Assembly: GCA_023664775.1 (NCBI GenBank)
Contig: JAMPEW010000005.1
Span: forward strand, 42,204 to 89,943
Source: Clostridium sp.
Lineage (GTDB): Bacteria; Bacillota; Clostridia; Lachnospirales; Lachnospiraceae
DNA length: 47,740 nt
Reading direction: 5' to 3'
Shown here: one piece after another, positions 25,483 to 34,450 of the stretch
Position numbering within the stretch: position 1 is the stretch's first letter
How the letters are laid out: each line of letters opens with the position of its first letter
The notes under the pieces: generated by a model
Database searches by the model: none
Told to the model about the DNA's origin: nothing
Seen by the model: the letters and a program-made list of their open reading frames with translations, nothing else
Translations under genes and position numbers: made by a program

Positions 25483-25715
25483 CGAACACCGAAAAACCGG
25501 AGGTTTTGAGGTGAGCGTTTATGCGAAAGGGAACGAACACCGAAAAACCGGAGGTTTTGAGGTGAGCGTTTATGCGAAAGGAAATAAGCACCGAAAAACC
25601 GGAGGTTTTGAGGTGAGCGTTTATGCGAAAGGAAATAAGCACCGAAAAACCGAAGGTTTTGAGGTGAGCGTTTATGCGGAAAGAAATAAGCACCGAAAAA
25701 CCGAAGGTTTACAAA
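25483..25715 (+). repeat. Five 51-bp tandem repeats encoding coupled micro-ORFs
   Basis: CACCGAAAAACC recurs at 25487, 25538, 25589, 25640 and 25691, a strict 51-bp period. Each unit contains AAAACC-GGA/GAA-GGTTTT, a 6-bp hairpin, and the order RBS-like GAGGTGA, then ATG, then 14 codons, then TGA. The ORFs MRKGTNTEKPEVLR (25521-25565) and MRKEISTEKPxVLR (25572-25616, 25623-25667) are followed by a longer last one, 25674-25742, that ends 10 bp before lepA. Each stop TGA overlaps the next RBS. The first unit has GTG instead of ATG. Because 51 is divisible by three, long ORFs also run through in other frames on both strands; I do not count those as genes. Confidence 0.85.
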
Positions 25716-25752
25716 TACCTAAAATTTTGCGCTAACATATGAGGATAAGGAA

Positions 25753-27567
25753 ATGGCACATTTAGATCAGAAAAAAATAAGAAATTTTTGTATTATTGCA
25801 CATATAGATCATGGCAAATCTACATTGGCAGACAGAATTATACAGAAAACAGGACTTTTGACAGACAGGGAAATGCAGGCTCAAGTGCTCGACAACATGG
25901 ATTTGGAGCGTGAGCGCGGCATAACCATAAAGGCGCAGTCCGTCCGTATTGTATACAAGGCGGAGGACGGCGAGGAATATATATTCAACCTGATTGATAC
26001 GCCCGGACATGTTGATTTTAACTATGAGGTTTCAAGAAGCCTTGCGGCATGTGAGGGGGCAATTCTTGTCGTGGATGCGGCACAGGGGATAGAGGCACAG
26101 ACGCTTGCAAATGTATATCTTGCCGTTGACCATAATCTTGAGGTCATGCCTGTAATCAACAAGATTGACCTGCCGTCAGCAGAGCCGGAACGGGTGATAA
26201 ATGAAATTGAGGATGTAATAGGAATAGAGGCGGCAGATGCACCGCTTATTTCTGCCAAAAATGGAATTAACATAGAGCAGGTGCTTGAGCAGATTGTGAA
26301 GAAAATACCTGCTCCGTCAGGGAAGCTTGACAGTCCGTTAAAAGCAATTATATTTGACAGCTTATATGATGCATACAAGGGCGTAATTATTTTCTGCCGT
26401 ATCTTTGACGGCGTAGTTACAAAGGGAACTAAAATCCGCATGATGGCAACAGGCGCAGAGGCAGAGGTTGTGCAGGTCGGCATTTTTGGTGCAGGACAGT
26501 TTATACCTTGTGACGAATTAAGTGCAGGCATGGTCGGATATATTACGGCAAGCCTTAAAAATGTTAAAGACACAACGGTGGGAGATACGGTAACAGATGC
26601 TGAAAACCCATGCGACGTGGCATTGCCGGGCTACAAAAAGGCAAACCCTATGGTTTATTGTGGACTTTACCCTTCAGACGGAGCAAAATATCCTGATTTA
26701 AGGGACGCTTTGGAAAAGCTGCAGTTAAATGACGCCGCATTAAGCTATGAGCCTGAAACGTCCATTGCCCTTGGCTTTGGGTTTCGGTGTGGATTTTTGG
26801 GACTGCTTCATTTGGAGATAATTCAGGAAAGGCTTGAAAGGGAGTATAATCTTGACCTTGTTACAACTGCACCCGGAGTCGTTTACAAGGTGCATAAGAC
26901 GGACGGCGGAGTGATTGAGCTTACAAATCCGTCCAATCTTCCTGACCCCTCCACAATTGATTATATGGAGGAGCCTTTTGTTGCAGCAGAGATTATGGTT
27001 ACAACAGAGTATATCGGAGCCATTATGCAGCTTTGCCAGGAAAGACGGGGCATTTATAAAAGCATGGAATACATGGAGGAAACAAGAGCACTTATCAAGT
27101 ATGACCTTCCGTTAAATGAGATAATATATGACTTTTTTGACGCTCTGAAATCCCGTTCAAGGGGATATGCCTCCTTTGATTATGAGCTGAAGGGCTATGT
27201 GAAATCCGACCTTGTGAAGCTTGACATCCTTATCAACAAGGAGGAGGTTGACGCACTTTCATTTATTCTCCACAAGGACACTGCCTATGAGCGTGGAAGA
27301 AAAATGTGTGAGAAGCTCAAGGAGGAGATACCGAGACATTTGTTTGAGATACCGATACAGGCGGCAATCGGCTCCAAGGTAATTGCAAGGGAAACCGTAA
27401 AGGCAATGAGAAAGGATGTGCTTGCCAAGTGCTATGGCGGAGATATAACAAGAAAAAGAAAGCTTTTGGAGAAGCAGAAGGAAGGAAAGAAGCGTATGCG
27501 TCAGGTGGGAAATGTTGAGATACCACAAAAAGCTTTTATGAGTGTACTTAAATTGGATGAGGAGTAA
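25753..27567 (+). CDS. lepA: Elongation factor 4
   Basis: 604 residues, the usual length. This ribosome-dependent GTPase back-translocates or remodels stalled ribosomes. G1 [15 protein letters not shown], switch [11 protein letters not shown]3 DTPGHVDF and G4 NKIDLPSA are intact; the C-terminal domain with [22 protein letters not shown] is specific to LepA. RBS GAGGATAAGG upstream. hemW follows after 8 bp. The leader carries the tandem micro-ORFs described at 25483, notable for a translation factor. Confidence 0.96.
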   Translation: MAHLDQKKIRNFCIIAHIDHGKSTLADRIIQKTGLLTDREMQAQVLDNMDLERERGITIKAQSVRIVYKAEDGEEYIFNLIDTPGHVDFNYEVSRSLAACEGAILVVDAAQGIEAQTLANVYLAVDHNLEVMPVINKIDLPSAEPERVINEIEDVIGIEAADAPLISAKNGINIEQVLEQIVKKIPAPSGKLDSPLKAIIFDSLYDAYKGVIIFCRIFDGVVTKGTKIRMMATGAEAEVVQVGIFGAGQFIPCDELSAGMVGYITASLKNVKDTTVGDTVTDAENPCDVALPGYKKANPMVYCGLYPSDGAKYPDLRDALEKLQLNDAALSYEPETSIALGFGFRCGFLGLLHLEIIQERLEREYNLDLVTTAPGVVYKVHKTDGGVIELTNPSNLPDPSTIDYMEEPFVAAEIMVTTEYIGAIMQLCQERRGIYKSMEYMEETRALIKYDLPLNEIIYDFFDALKSRSRGYASFDYELKGYVKSDLVKLDILINKEEVDALSFILHKDTAYERGRKMCEKLKEEIPRHLFEIPIQAAIGSKVIARETVKAMRKDVLAKCYGGDITRKRKLLEKQKEGKKRMRQVGNVEIPQKAFMSVLKLDEE

Positions 27568-27575
27568 TATGACAT

Positions 27576-28775
27576 ATGAAAAAATTTTTAAGCTTATATA
27601 TTCATATACCGTTTTGTGCCGTCAAATGCAAATATTGTGACTTTCTTTCCTATGACGGCGAAAGCTATGGCACAATGCTACGGTATGTGGATTGTCTTTG
27701 TCAGGAGATAAAGCTTTATGCACCTATCGCAGACGAATATATGGTAAGGTCCATTTTCATAGGCGGAGGAACGCCGTCCCTGCTTGATGAGTCGCTGATA
27801 GTAAACATAATGGCATTTATAAAAAAGACCTTTACACTTGAAAAAAATGTGGAGGTTACGATAGAAGCAAATCCGGGAACGCTGCGCCACCAGAAGCTGA
27901 ACGGCTACAAGCAGGCAGGCGTAAACCGTATCAGCATAGGACTTCAATCTGCTGATGACAGCATGCTGAAGCGTTTGGGCAGGCTTCACAATTACGACCA
28001 GTTTGTGGCAAGCTATAAGGCGGCAAGACGGGCAGGCTTTGACAACATCAATATTGACGTAATGTCGGGGCTTCCGGGGCAAAGTATTCACTCCTACGTG
28101 GACACGCTGTCGAAGGTTATTGAGTATGGGCCGGAGCACATTTCCGCATATTCATTATCCATAGAGGAGGGAACGCCATTTGCAAATGATGCTTCTATTT
28201 TGGACTCGCTGCCTCCTGAAATGATAGAAAGAAGAATGTATGAGATTACAAAGAAGCTTCTGTCTGCAAACGGATATGACAGATATGAAATATCCAACTA
28301 TGCAAAGCCGGGCTATGAGTGCAGGCACAACATGGTATATTGGACAGGGGGAGAGTATGTCGGCTTTGGACTTGGCGCATCTTCTTATTTTCAGGGAAAG
28401 CGTTTTAGCAATCTCAGAGACATATTTAAGTATCTTAATCTGATGGAGGATTTATCGGACAGATTTGTGGAGACGGATAATCTTGAGACGCTTTACAATG
28501 AAACAACGAGAATTTTAAGGGAAAATGTAACGCCGATTTATATTGATTCACGCATGGAGGAATTTATGTTCCTCGGGCTTCGGATGATGTGCGGGGTAAG
28601 CAGGGAGGATTTTGCCGAGCGGTTTAAGAAGGATATATATGAGGTATATGCCCCTGTATTAAATAAATATATTGATGAGGGCTACATGGCAACTGACGGA
28701 GACAGGATTTATCTTACTGATATGGGAATCGATGTGAGCAATGTAATACTTGCAGACTTTCTGCTTGATAAGTAA
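27576..28775 (+). CDS. hemW: Radical SAM heme chaperone HemW
   Basis: 399 residues. The SAM/4Fe-4S motif CxxxCxxC (FCAVKCKYCDF) is near the N-terminus, followed by FIGGGTPSLL, EANPGTL, GVNRISIGLQS and the C-terminal HemW domain. Proteins with this short N-terminus were often called oxygen-independent coproporphyrinogen oxidase, but they act as heme-binding chaperones. The RBS GAGGAG lies in the last lepA codons. Position directly after lepA is typical for Clostridia. Confidence 0.9.
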   Translation: MKKFLSLYIHIPFCAVKCKYCDFLSYDGESYGTMLRYVDCLCQEIKLYAPIADEYMVRSIFIGGGTPSLLDESLIVNIMAFIKKTFTLEKNVEVTIEANPGTLRHQKLNGYKQAGVNRISIGLQSADDSMLKRLGRLHNYDQFVASYKAARRAGFDNINIDVMSGLPGQSIHSYVDTLSKVIEYGPEHISAYSLSIEEGTPFANDASILDSLPPEMIERRMYEITKKLLSANGYDRYEISNYAKPGYECRHNMVYWTGGEYVGFGLGASSYFQGKRFSNLRDIFKYLNLMEDLSDRFVETDNLETLYNETTRILRENVTPIYIDSRMEEFMFLGLRMMCGVSREDFAERFKKDIYEVYAPVLNKYIDEGYMATDGDRIYLTDMGIDVSNVILADFLLDK

Positions 28776-28868
28776 GCAGTTATGAAATGTGCAAAAATGG
28801 GTATTATATATAGTGATTTTGGAAAAAACATTTTATGTGCATAATTTACATTTTTTGGAAAAAATCTA

Positions 28869-28897
28869 TTTAACAATTGGTAAATTTATGGTATAAT
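28869..28897 (+). promoter_or_regulatory. Promoter of ppdK
   Basis: TTTAAC at 28869-28874, 17-bp spacer ending TGG, TATAAT at 28892-28897. The 5' leader carries a small hairpin GAGTCT-GCC-AGACTC (28914-28928) and the RBS TAGGAGG. Confidence 0.7.
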
Positions 28898-28971
28898 TTT
28901 GGACAGCGTGGTGGAGTCTGCCAGACTCTAAACTACAAATAATACAAAAAATACTTAGGAGGTATAACTAA

Positions 28972-31608
28972 ATGGCAAATAAGTGGGTATACACTTTCAA
29001 GGAAGGTAACATGTCCATGCGTAATCTTCTTGGTGGTAAGGGTGCAAACCTTGCTGAGATGACTGAGATCGGTCTTCCGGTACCACAGGGATTTACAATT
29101 ACAACAGAGGCATGTACTCAGTATTACGAGGACGGTCGTAAGATTAATGACGAAATTATGGCACAGGCTATGGAAGGTGTAGCTTGGATGGAGGAGGTAA
29201 ACGGTAAGAAGTTTGGTGACCTTGAAAATCCACTTCTCGTTTCTGTTCGTTCAGGTGCCAGAGCATCTATGCCGGGTATGATGGACACAATCCTGAACCT
29301 CGGTTTAAATGATGATGTTGTAGCTGCTATGATTAAGGGTAACCCGGATCCGGCATTTGCCCGTTTCGTATATGATTCCTACAGAAGATTTATCCAGATG
29401 TTCTCCGATGTCGTTATGGAGGTTGGCAAGAAGTATTTTGAGCAGCTTATCGACGAGATGAAGGAGAAGAAGGGCGTTAAGTTTGACGTTGAGCTTACGG
29501 CAGATGACCTTAAGGAGCTTGCAGGTCAGTTTAAGGCTGAGTACAAGAAGCAGTTAGGACAGGATTTCCCTTCAGATCCGGTAGAGCAATTAAAGCTTGC
29601 TATTGAGGCAGTATTTAAGTCATGGGACAACCCAAGAGCAAACGTATATAGGAGAGATAACGATATTCCATATTCATGGGGTACTGCAGTAAACGTAATG
29701 CCTATGGTATTCGGTAACTTAAATGACCAGTCCGGTACAGGCGTTGCATTTACACGTGACCCTGCAACAGGTGAGAACAAGCTTATGGGTGAGTTCCTTA
29801 TCAATGCACAGGGCGAGGACGTTGTTGCTGGTGTCCGTACACCTATGCCAATTGCCCAGATGGAGCAGGAATTCCCAGAGGCATATGCAGAGTTCATCAA
29901 GGTTTGTGATATACTTGAAAATCACTACCATGATATGCAGGATATGGAGTTTACTGTTGAGAATAAGAAGCTTTACATGCTTCAGTGCCGTAATGGTAAG
30001 AGAACAGCTCCTGCAGCATTAAAGATTGCCTGTGACCTTGTTGACGAGGGACACAAGACAGAGGCTGAGGCTGTTGCAATGATTGACCCACGTAACCTTG
30101 ATACGCTTCTTCACCCACAGTTTGATGCAGCAGCTCTTAAGGCAGCTACACCACTTGGAAAGGGACTTGGAGCTTCTCCTGGTGCAGCATGTGGTAAGGT
30201 TGTATTTACTGCTGATGATGCAGTTGCATGGGCTGACAGAGGAGAGAAGGTTGTTCTTGTAAGACTTGAGACTTCACCTGAGGATATCACAGGTATGAAG
30301 GCTGCTCAGGGTATTCTTACAGTTCGTGGTGGTATGACAAGCCATGCTGCCGTTGTTGCCCGTGGTATGGGTACCTGCTGTGTATCCGGTTGCGGCGACA
30401 TCAACATGGATGAGGAAAACAAGAAGTTTACACTTGCAGGACAGACATTTACAGAGGGCTCAGAGATTTCAATTGACGGTACAACAGGTAACATTTACGC
30501 AGGTCTTATCCCTACTGTAGACGCTCAGATAGCAGGTGAGTTTGGACGTGTTATGGCTTGGGCTGACAAGTTCAGAAAGCTTAAGGTTCGTACAAATGCA
30601 GATACGCCTGCTGATGCGAAAAAGGCAAGAGAGCTTGGTGCCGAGGGTATCGGTCTTTGCCGTACAGAGCATATGTTCTTCGAGGAGGACAGAATTGCAG
30701 CATTCCGTGAAATGATTTGTTCAGATACAGTTGAGGAGAGAGAAGCAGCACTTGAGAAGATTCTTCCATATCAGCAGGGAGACTTCAAGGCACTTTATGA
30801 GGCACTGGAAGGAAATCCTGTTACAATCAGATTCCTTGACCCACCACTTCATGAGTTTGTTCCTACTGAGGAGGCTGACATTAAGAAGCTTGCTGATGCT
30901 CAGGGCAAGTCCGTTGAGGCAATTAAGGCTCTCATCGCATCACTCCATGAGTTTAACCCTATGATGGGTCACAGAGGATGCCGTCTTGCAGTCACTTATC
31001 CTGAGATTGCCAAGATGCAGACGAAGGCAGTTATCCGTGCAGCTATCGAGGTTAAGAAGGCTCATCCTGATTGGAATGTTAAGCCTGAAATCATGATTCC
31101 GCTTGTATGTGAGATTAAAGAGCTTAAGTATGTTAAGAAGGTTGTTGTTGAGACTGCTGACGCAGAAATCGCAAATGCAGGCGTTTCACTTGAGTATGAG
31201 GTAGGTACTATGATAGAAATTCCTAGAGCTGCCCTTACTGCTGATGAAATCGCAAAAGAGGCTGACTTCTTCTGCTTCGGTACAAATGACCTTACTCAGA
31301 TGACATTTGGCTTCTCAAGAGATGATGCAGGTAAGTTCCTTGATGCTTACTATGACACGAAGATCTTTGAGAATGACCCATTTGCTAAGCTTGACCAGAC
31401 AGGTGTAGGCAAGCTTATGGAGATGGCGATTAAGCTTGGTAAGCCGGTTAATTCAAAGCTTCATGTTGGTATTTGCGGAGAGCACGGTGGAGATCCTTCA
31501 TCCGTTGAATTCTGCCACAAGATTGGTCTTGATTATGTATCATGTTCACCATTCAGAGTACCAATCGCAAGACTTGCTGCTGCACAGGCTGCAATCGCTG
31601 AGATGTAG
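28972..31608 (+). CDS. ppdK: Pyruvate, phosphate dikinase
   Basis: 878 residues, standard length. It interconverts pyruvate + ATP + Pi and phosphoenolpyruvate + AMP + PPi; in anaerobes it often works in glycolysis with PPi. Domains in order: N-terminal ATP-grasp (LLGGKGANLAEMTEIGLPVP, SVRSGARASMPGMMDT), central phosphohistidine domain with catalytic His in GGMTSHAAVVARGMG, and C-terminal PEP/pyruvate barrel (GLCRTEHMFF, GTNDLTQMTFG, GICGEHGGDPSS). Codon use is biased to GGT, AAG and CTT, unlike its neighbours, as expected for a highly expressed gene. It has its own promoter and the terminator at 31780. Confidence 0.97.
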   Translation: MANKWVYTFKEGNMSMRNLLGGKGANLAEMTEIGLPVPQGFTITTEACTQYYEDGRKINDEIMAQAMEGVAWMEEVNGKKFGDLENPLLVSVRSGARASMPGMMDTILNLGLNDDVVAAMIKGNPDPAFARFVYDSYRRFIQMFSDVVMEVGKKYFEQLIDEMKEKKGVKFDVELTADDLKELAGQFKAEYKKQLGQDFPSDPVEQLKLAIEAVFKSWDNPRANVYRRDNDIPYSWGTAVNVMPMVFGNLNDQSGTGVAFTRDPATGENKLMGEFLINAQGEDVVAGVRTPMPIAQMEQEFPEAYAEFIKVCDILENHYHDMQDMEFTVENKKLYMLQCRNGKRTAPAALKIACDLVDEGHKTEAEAVAMIDPRNLDTLLHPQFDAAALKAATPLGKGLGASPGAACGKVVFTADDAVAWADRGEKVVLVRLETSPEDITGMKAAQGILTVRGGMTSHAAVVARGMGTCCVSGCGDINMDEENKKFTLAGQTFTEGSEISIDGTTGNIYAGLIPTVDAQIAGEFGRVMAWADKFRKLKVRTNADTPADAKKARELGAEGIGLCRTEHMFFEEDRIAAFREMICSDTVEEREAALEKILPYQQGDFKALYEALEGNPVTIRFLDPPLHEFVPTEEADIKKLADAQGKSVEAIKALIASLHEFNPMMGHRGCRLAVTYPEIAKMQTKAVIRAAIEVKKAHPDWNVKPEIMIPLVCEIKELKYVKKVVVETADAEIANAGVSLEYEVGTMIEIPRAALTADEIAKEADFFCFGTNDLTQMTFGFSRDDAGKFLDAYYDTKIFENDPFAKLDQTGVGKLMEMAIKLGKPVNSKLHVGICGEHGGDPSSVEFCHKIGLDYVSCSPFRVPIARLAAAQAAIAEM

Positions 31609-31629
31609 TATATCTGAGAGAAAAACGCT

Positions 31630-31675
31630 GAAGTCAGATATATGTACGTTACAGAATTTAATTAGTTTTAATAAA
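31630..31675 (+). repeat. 46-bp direct repeat, left copy
   Basis: Identical for 46 bp to 33227-33272 (starting GAAGTCAGATATATGTACG). Weaker similarity continues ~50 bp into a hairpin in both copies. It lies 21 bp after ppdK and has no gene. Confidence 0.85.
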
Positions 31676-31779
31676 AGTAGAAGTCCCTGCTTCTGTTTAA
31701 CTGCATTAGCAGGACCTACAAAAATTAAATATTGGCCGTCTATTTTCCTGAAATAGGCTAACATTGCAGATAGCTTTGA

Positions 31780-31845
31780 GGCATTAAAGTATTTACCCAA
31801 AAGATTATTCCTGATATTCCTATGGGTATGCTTTAATGCCTTTTT
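31780..31845 (+). terminator. Terminator after ppdK
   Basis: GGCATTAAAG (31780-31789) pairs with CTTTAATGCC (31831-31840), with an inner ACCCA/TGGGT; T5 follows. Confidence 0.75.
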
Positions 31846-31939
31846 ATTCTGTTAAGAGGTGCCATTAAAGCTGTAGTAGCATAAGGGAGCAAAGGCACTT
31901 TGTTCCTAAAAAATAATTTAAAATAAAGGAGATTTTAAA

Positions 31940-32959
31940 ATGAAAGAAAATACGCTTATAAATGGTGAGAAGAAGATAGCTCTTTTAATAGATGCAGAAA
32001 ATACAAATGCAAAATATATAGATGTTATTTTTTCAGAAATAAAGAAATATGGAAATATTACTTATCAAAGAATGTATGGTAATTTTCGTAATAATGCTCT
32101 TGCAAAATGGGATGAAAAAGCAAAAGAATATGCAATTGTTCCCATTTATCAACAAAATTATACATCGGGGAAAAATGCAGCGGACATAATGCTTGTGATA
32201 GATGCAATGGATATTTTATATCGTCAAAATGTAGATATGTTTTGCATTGTTTCATCAGACAGCGACTTTACCCGACTTGTAAACAGGATAAAAGAAGATG
32301 CAATATATGTAGTTGGTATGGGGCAGAGCATGGCGTCGAAAACATTTGTAAAAGCATGTAATGAATATAAATTCCTTGATAAAATTATTGATGAAGAAGA
32401 ATCTGATGCTAAAGATGACAAAATGGCGGATATGGAAGAGCCTGAGATGAAAGATGCTAAAGTGTCTGATAAAGAAGAAAATGCTAATTTAGAACCCGAA
32501 AAAAATGCGATTACACCAATAGAAGAAATTAAAAGTGCAATTAATTCTTTGGTGATTGAGGCAGAAAATAAGGGGCTGAGAGCTAATTTAGGTTCAACAA
32601 AAAGTCAACTGCAACGTACATTTCCTGATTTTGATGAAAGAAATTATGGATATACGCTTTTTAGAAAATTCATTGAAGATGGAACAAAATTTAAAACTGA
32701 ATCAGAAGGAAACAGTATGTATATTGTAAGAAAAAACAATAATGATATTGAAAAGAAAGTTTGCAACTTTATAAAAGAAAAGGCAAAAGAGGATATTGCT
32801 TTAGATATGCTGGGGAATGAAATACATACTAAGTTTCCAAAATTTAGCTATAAAGAGTCAGGATATTCGCAGCTCTCCAAATTTGTTGCAAGTGTTGAGG
32901 GAGTGGAGGTTTATGCCAAAGCCAAAAACAAATGTTATATAAGACCAAAGAAAAAGTGA
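31940..32959 (+). CDS. NYN-domain putative ribonuclease with two OST-HTH/LOTUS domains
   Basis: 339 residues. Residues ~10-150 form a PIN-like NYN domain with the acidic residues of the metal site: LLIDAENTN, KNAADIMLVIDAMDIL and VSSDSDFTRLVNRIK. An acidic linker (~155-195) follows. Then come two similar winged-helix blocks (~198-268, LGSTKSQLQRTFPDFDERNYGYTLF; ~272-339, MLGNEIHTKFPKFSYKESGYSQL) ending in short YI(V/R) strands, as in LOTUS domains that bind RNA. Likely an RNA-acting nuclease. RBS AAAGGAG. The gene stands between two identical 46-bp repeats beside gene debris, so it may be in a movable segment. Confidence 0.82.
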   Translation: MKENTLINGEKKIALLIDAENTNAKYIDVIFSEIKKYGNITYQRMYGNFRNNALAKWDEKAKEYAIVPIYQQNYTSGKNAADIMLVIDAMDILYRQNVDMFCIVSSDSDFTRLVNRIKEDAIYVVGMGQSMASKTFVKACNEYKFLDKIIDEEESDAKDDKMADMEEPEMKDAKVSDKEENANLEPEKNAITPIEEIKSAINSLVIEAENKGLRANLGSTKSQLQRTFPDFDERNYGYTLFRKFIEDGTKFKTESEGNSMYIVRKNNNDIEKKVCNFIKEKAKEDIALDMLGNEIHTKFPKFSYKESGYSQLSKFVASVEGVEVYAKAKNKCYIRPKKK

Positions 32960-33135
32960 TACTACACTAAATGTTCGTCAATTGTATTATTGATGATAGT
33001 CTTGATAAAATTGAACCTTGACTTACGAAGTTACGATGGAAATCAAGAATTAGTATTGTTTTTTCTTTTTGTGATACATAATAATATCAAATCACGATTT
33101 AGTAAATTTAGATTTGAGTTATGGAGGCGCTTGCT

Positions 33136-33258
33136 ATGTTTATCGGTAGAGAAGCCGAATTGCAATTTTGCAGGATAAATACGAGGAGAAGAAAGGACAG
33201 CTTGTGGTGCTTTACGGCAGGCGGCGGAAGTCAGATATATGTACGTTACAGAATTTAA
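33136..33258 (+). pseudogene. Remnant of an AAA-type ATPase gene (ATPase_2-like)
   Basis: The RBS GGAGG and ATG 33136 give MFIGREAELQF, then one missing base shifts the frame; the other frame continues LQDKYEEKKGQLVVLYGRRR. This is the start of the Firmicute/archaeal ATPase family in which RRR is followed by the Walker A VGKT. Coding similarity stops exactly where the 46-bp repeat begins (33227). Only ~30 codons remain; non-functional. Confidence 0.65.
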
Positions 33259-33272
33259 TTAGTTTTAATAAA
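33227..33272 (+). repeat. 46-bp direct repeat, right copy
   Basis: Identical to 31630-31675. It truncates the ATPase remnant just before its Walker A codons and is followed by a terminator-like hairpin. Confidence 0.85.
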
Positions 33273-33275
33273 GTT

Positions 33276-33324
33276 AGAAGCCTCTGCTACTGTTTAACCG
33301 CAGTGGCAGGGACTTCTTTATTTT
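33276..33324 (+). terminator. Terminator-like hairpin behind the right repeat
   Basis: AGAAG, TCTGC and TACTG pair with CAGTG, GCAGG and CTTCT around a TTTAACCG loop; TTATTTT follows. Confidence 0.6.
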
Positions 33325-33348
33325 AGGTATAAATGTTTTACTATCAAT

Positions 33349-33689
33349 ACTGACATGATTTATGCCAATGCTATTGATGCAGACAAAATCACTTTAAATG
33401 ATGAATGGATGCAGGACAATAAATGGGATGAAATCTATCATAAAGAGGTAAGTGGCAATCAAAAATTCTGAATATAAATTTTTGCAGTTGTATGATGTTT
33501 GTTGGGAGTGCTGACCATTGCAAATATTCAGAAAGCGATGATGTATATAAGGTTTATCATCATAAGTTATGTAAATATACAATAAATGATATCCCTGATA
33601 GAATGAAAGCTGAGCAATTTGAAATTGCAGGAAGACAATATAAGTGGATATCATTCAATGAAATGGAAAATGATTCTTTCATTATTTGA
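33349..33689 (+). pseudogene. Degenerate gene fragments, unknown
   Basis: Two short open stretches in different frames: one ending at 33471 (DMIYANAIDADKITLNDEW and following) and one at 33492-33689 (SDDVYKVYHHKLCKYTIND, ending ENDSFII). Neither has a good RBS, and I recognise no family. The protein-like composition suggests remnants of one or two genes in a decayed region. Confidence 0.35.
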
Positions 33690-33763
33690 AATAAAAATAT
33701 CATTGTTTTTTCATTTTCGCTGACGTAAAATAATATCAAATTTTAATTTGCGGAGGTTATCTG

Positions 33764-34354
33764 ATGGCACTTTTTGATAAATTTAAGAAAGAGAAAAAAG
33801 GCGAAAAGGGACTGGAAGCATTATATAATATACCATGTGATTATGATGGATATGATGTTGTTTTTTTACAGGGACATACAAAACCGGAAATATATGGTGA
33901 AATCAGCCTTATTGTATCAAATTTCAAATATGATATAAAAAAATTAAAAGAATACAACAGACTGAAGGTGGACTCATCATTAGATGAGTTTTATGCGTTT
34001 TATGATATATGGACAGATGATTTAAAAAGTGAGAATTTTATGGTGCATTTGGATAATGATGTTTCTATTCAGGAATTTGCAAATAAAATTATTGAAATAC
34101 TGGATAAAAATAAATACAAAACTGATATAACAGCAGATATGCTGATTAAGGAATACCAAGATTATTTAGTAAGTATTAATCTAAGTGATACAATTAAATA
34201 TGATGTTTTAGAGGCAAACATTGCAGCACAGGAATTAAGAAAATATAATCTGGAGTTAATTGTCTTGTTTGCTGGGGTTGGTAATACGGAATTTGCGATT
34301 GTACAGGCTTCAGAAATTGAAAAACTGAAACAATTGGAAAGTGAAATTAAGTAA
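33764..34354 (+). CDS. Hypothetical protein
   Basis: 196 residues, acidic and Lys-rich, no signal peptide or membrane segment. Starts MALFDKFKKEKKGEKG, then alternating strands and helices (NIPCDYDGYDVVFLQGHTK, SSLDEFYAFYDIWTDDL). The late LELIVLFAGVGNTEFAIVQ is hydrophobic. No family recognised. RBS CGGAGG. AT-richer than the acc-fab region. Its upstream AT-rich stretch (33699-33741) resembles the one before the ATPase remnant (33054-33097), so the two gene starts may share a duplicated leader. Confidence 0.65.
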   Translation: MALFDKFKKEKKGEKGLEALYNIPCDYDGYDVVFLQGHTKPEIYGEISLIVSNFKYDIKKLKEYNRLKVDSSLDEFYAFYDIWTDDLKSENFMVHLDNDVSIQEFANKIIEILDKNKYKTDITADMLIKEYQDYLVSINLSDTIKYDVLEANIAAQELRKYNLELIVLFAGVGNTEFAIVQASEIEKLKQLESEIK

Positions 34355-34450
34355 ATGCCTATCGTCGAAATTATAGCGTTGTGAGCCAGGAAAACTTGCC
34401 TTATAATAAAAAAGAAGCTTTTTGATAATAGCACTGGGAGGGAATACAAA

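Noticed and set aside
25469-25735. Long repetitive ORFs on both strands over the lepA leader (e.g. ...VSVYAKGNKHRKTGGFE...)
   Set aside because: They arise because the 51-bp repeat is divisible by three and lacks stops in several frames; none has a proper RBS. The RBS-ATG-14 codons-TGA reading is more consistent.
31436-31756. 106-codon ORF overlapping the ppdK end
   Set aside because: Out-of-frame shadow of ppdK running into the 46-bp repeat and a hairpin; no RBS.
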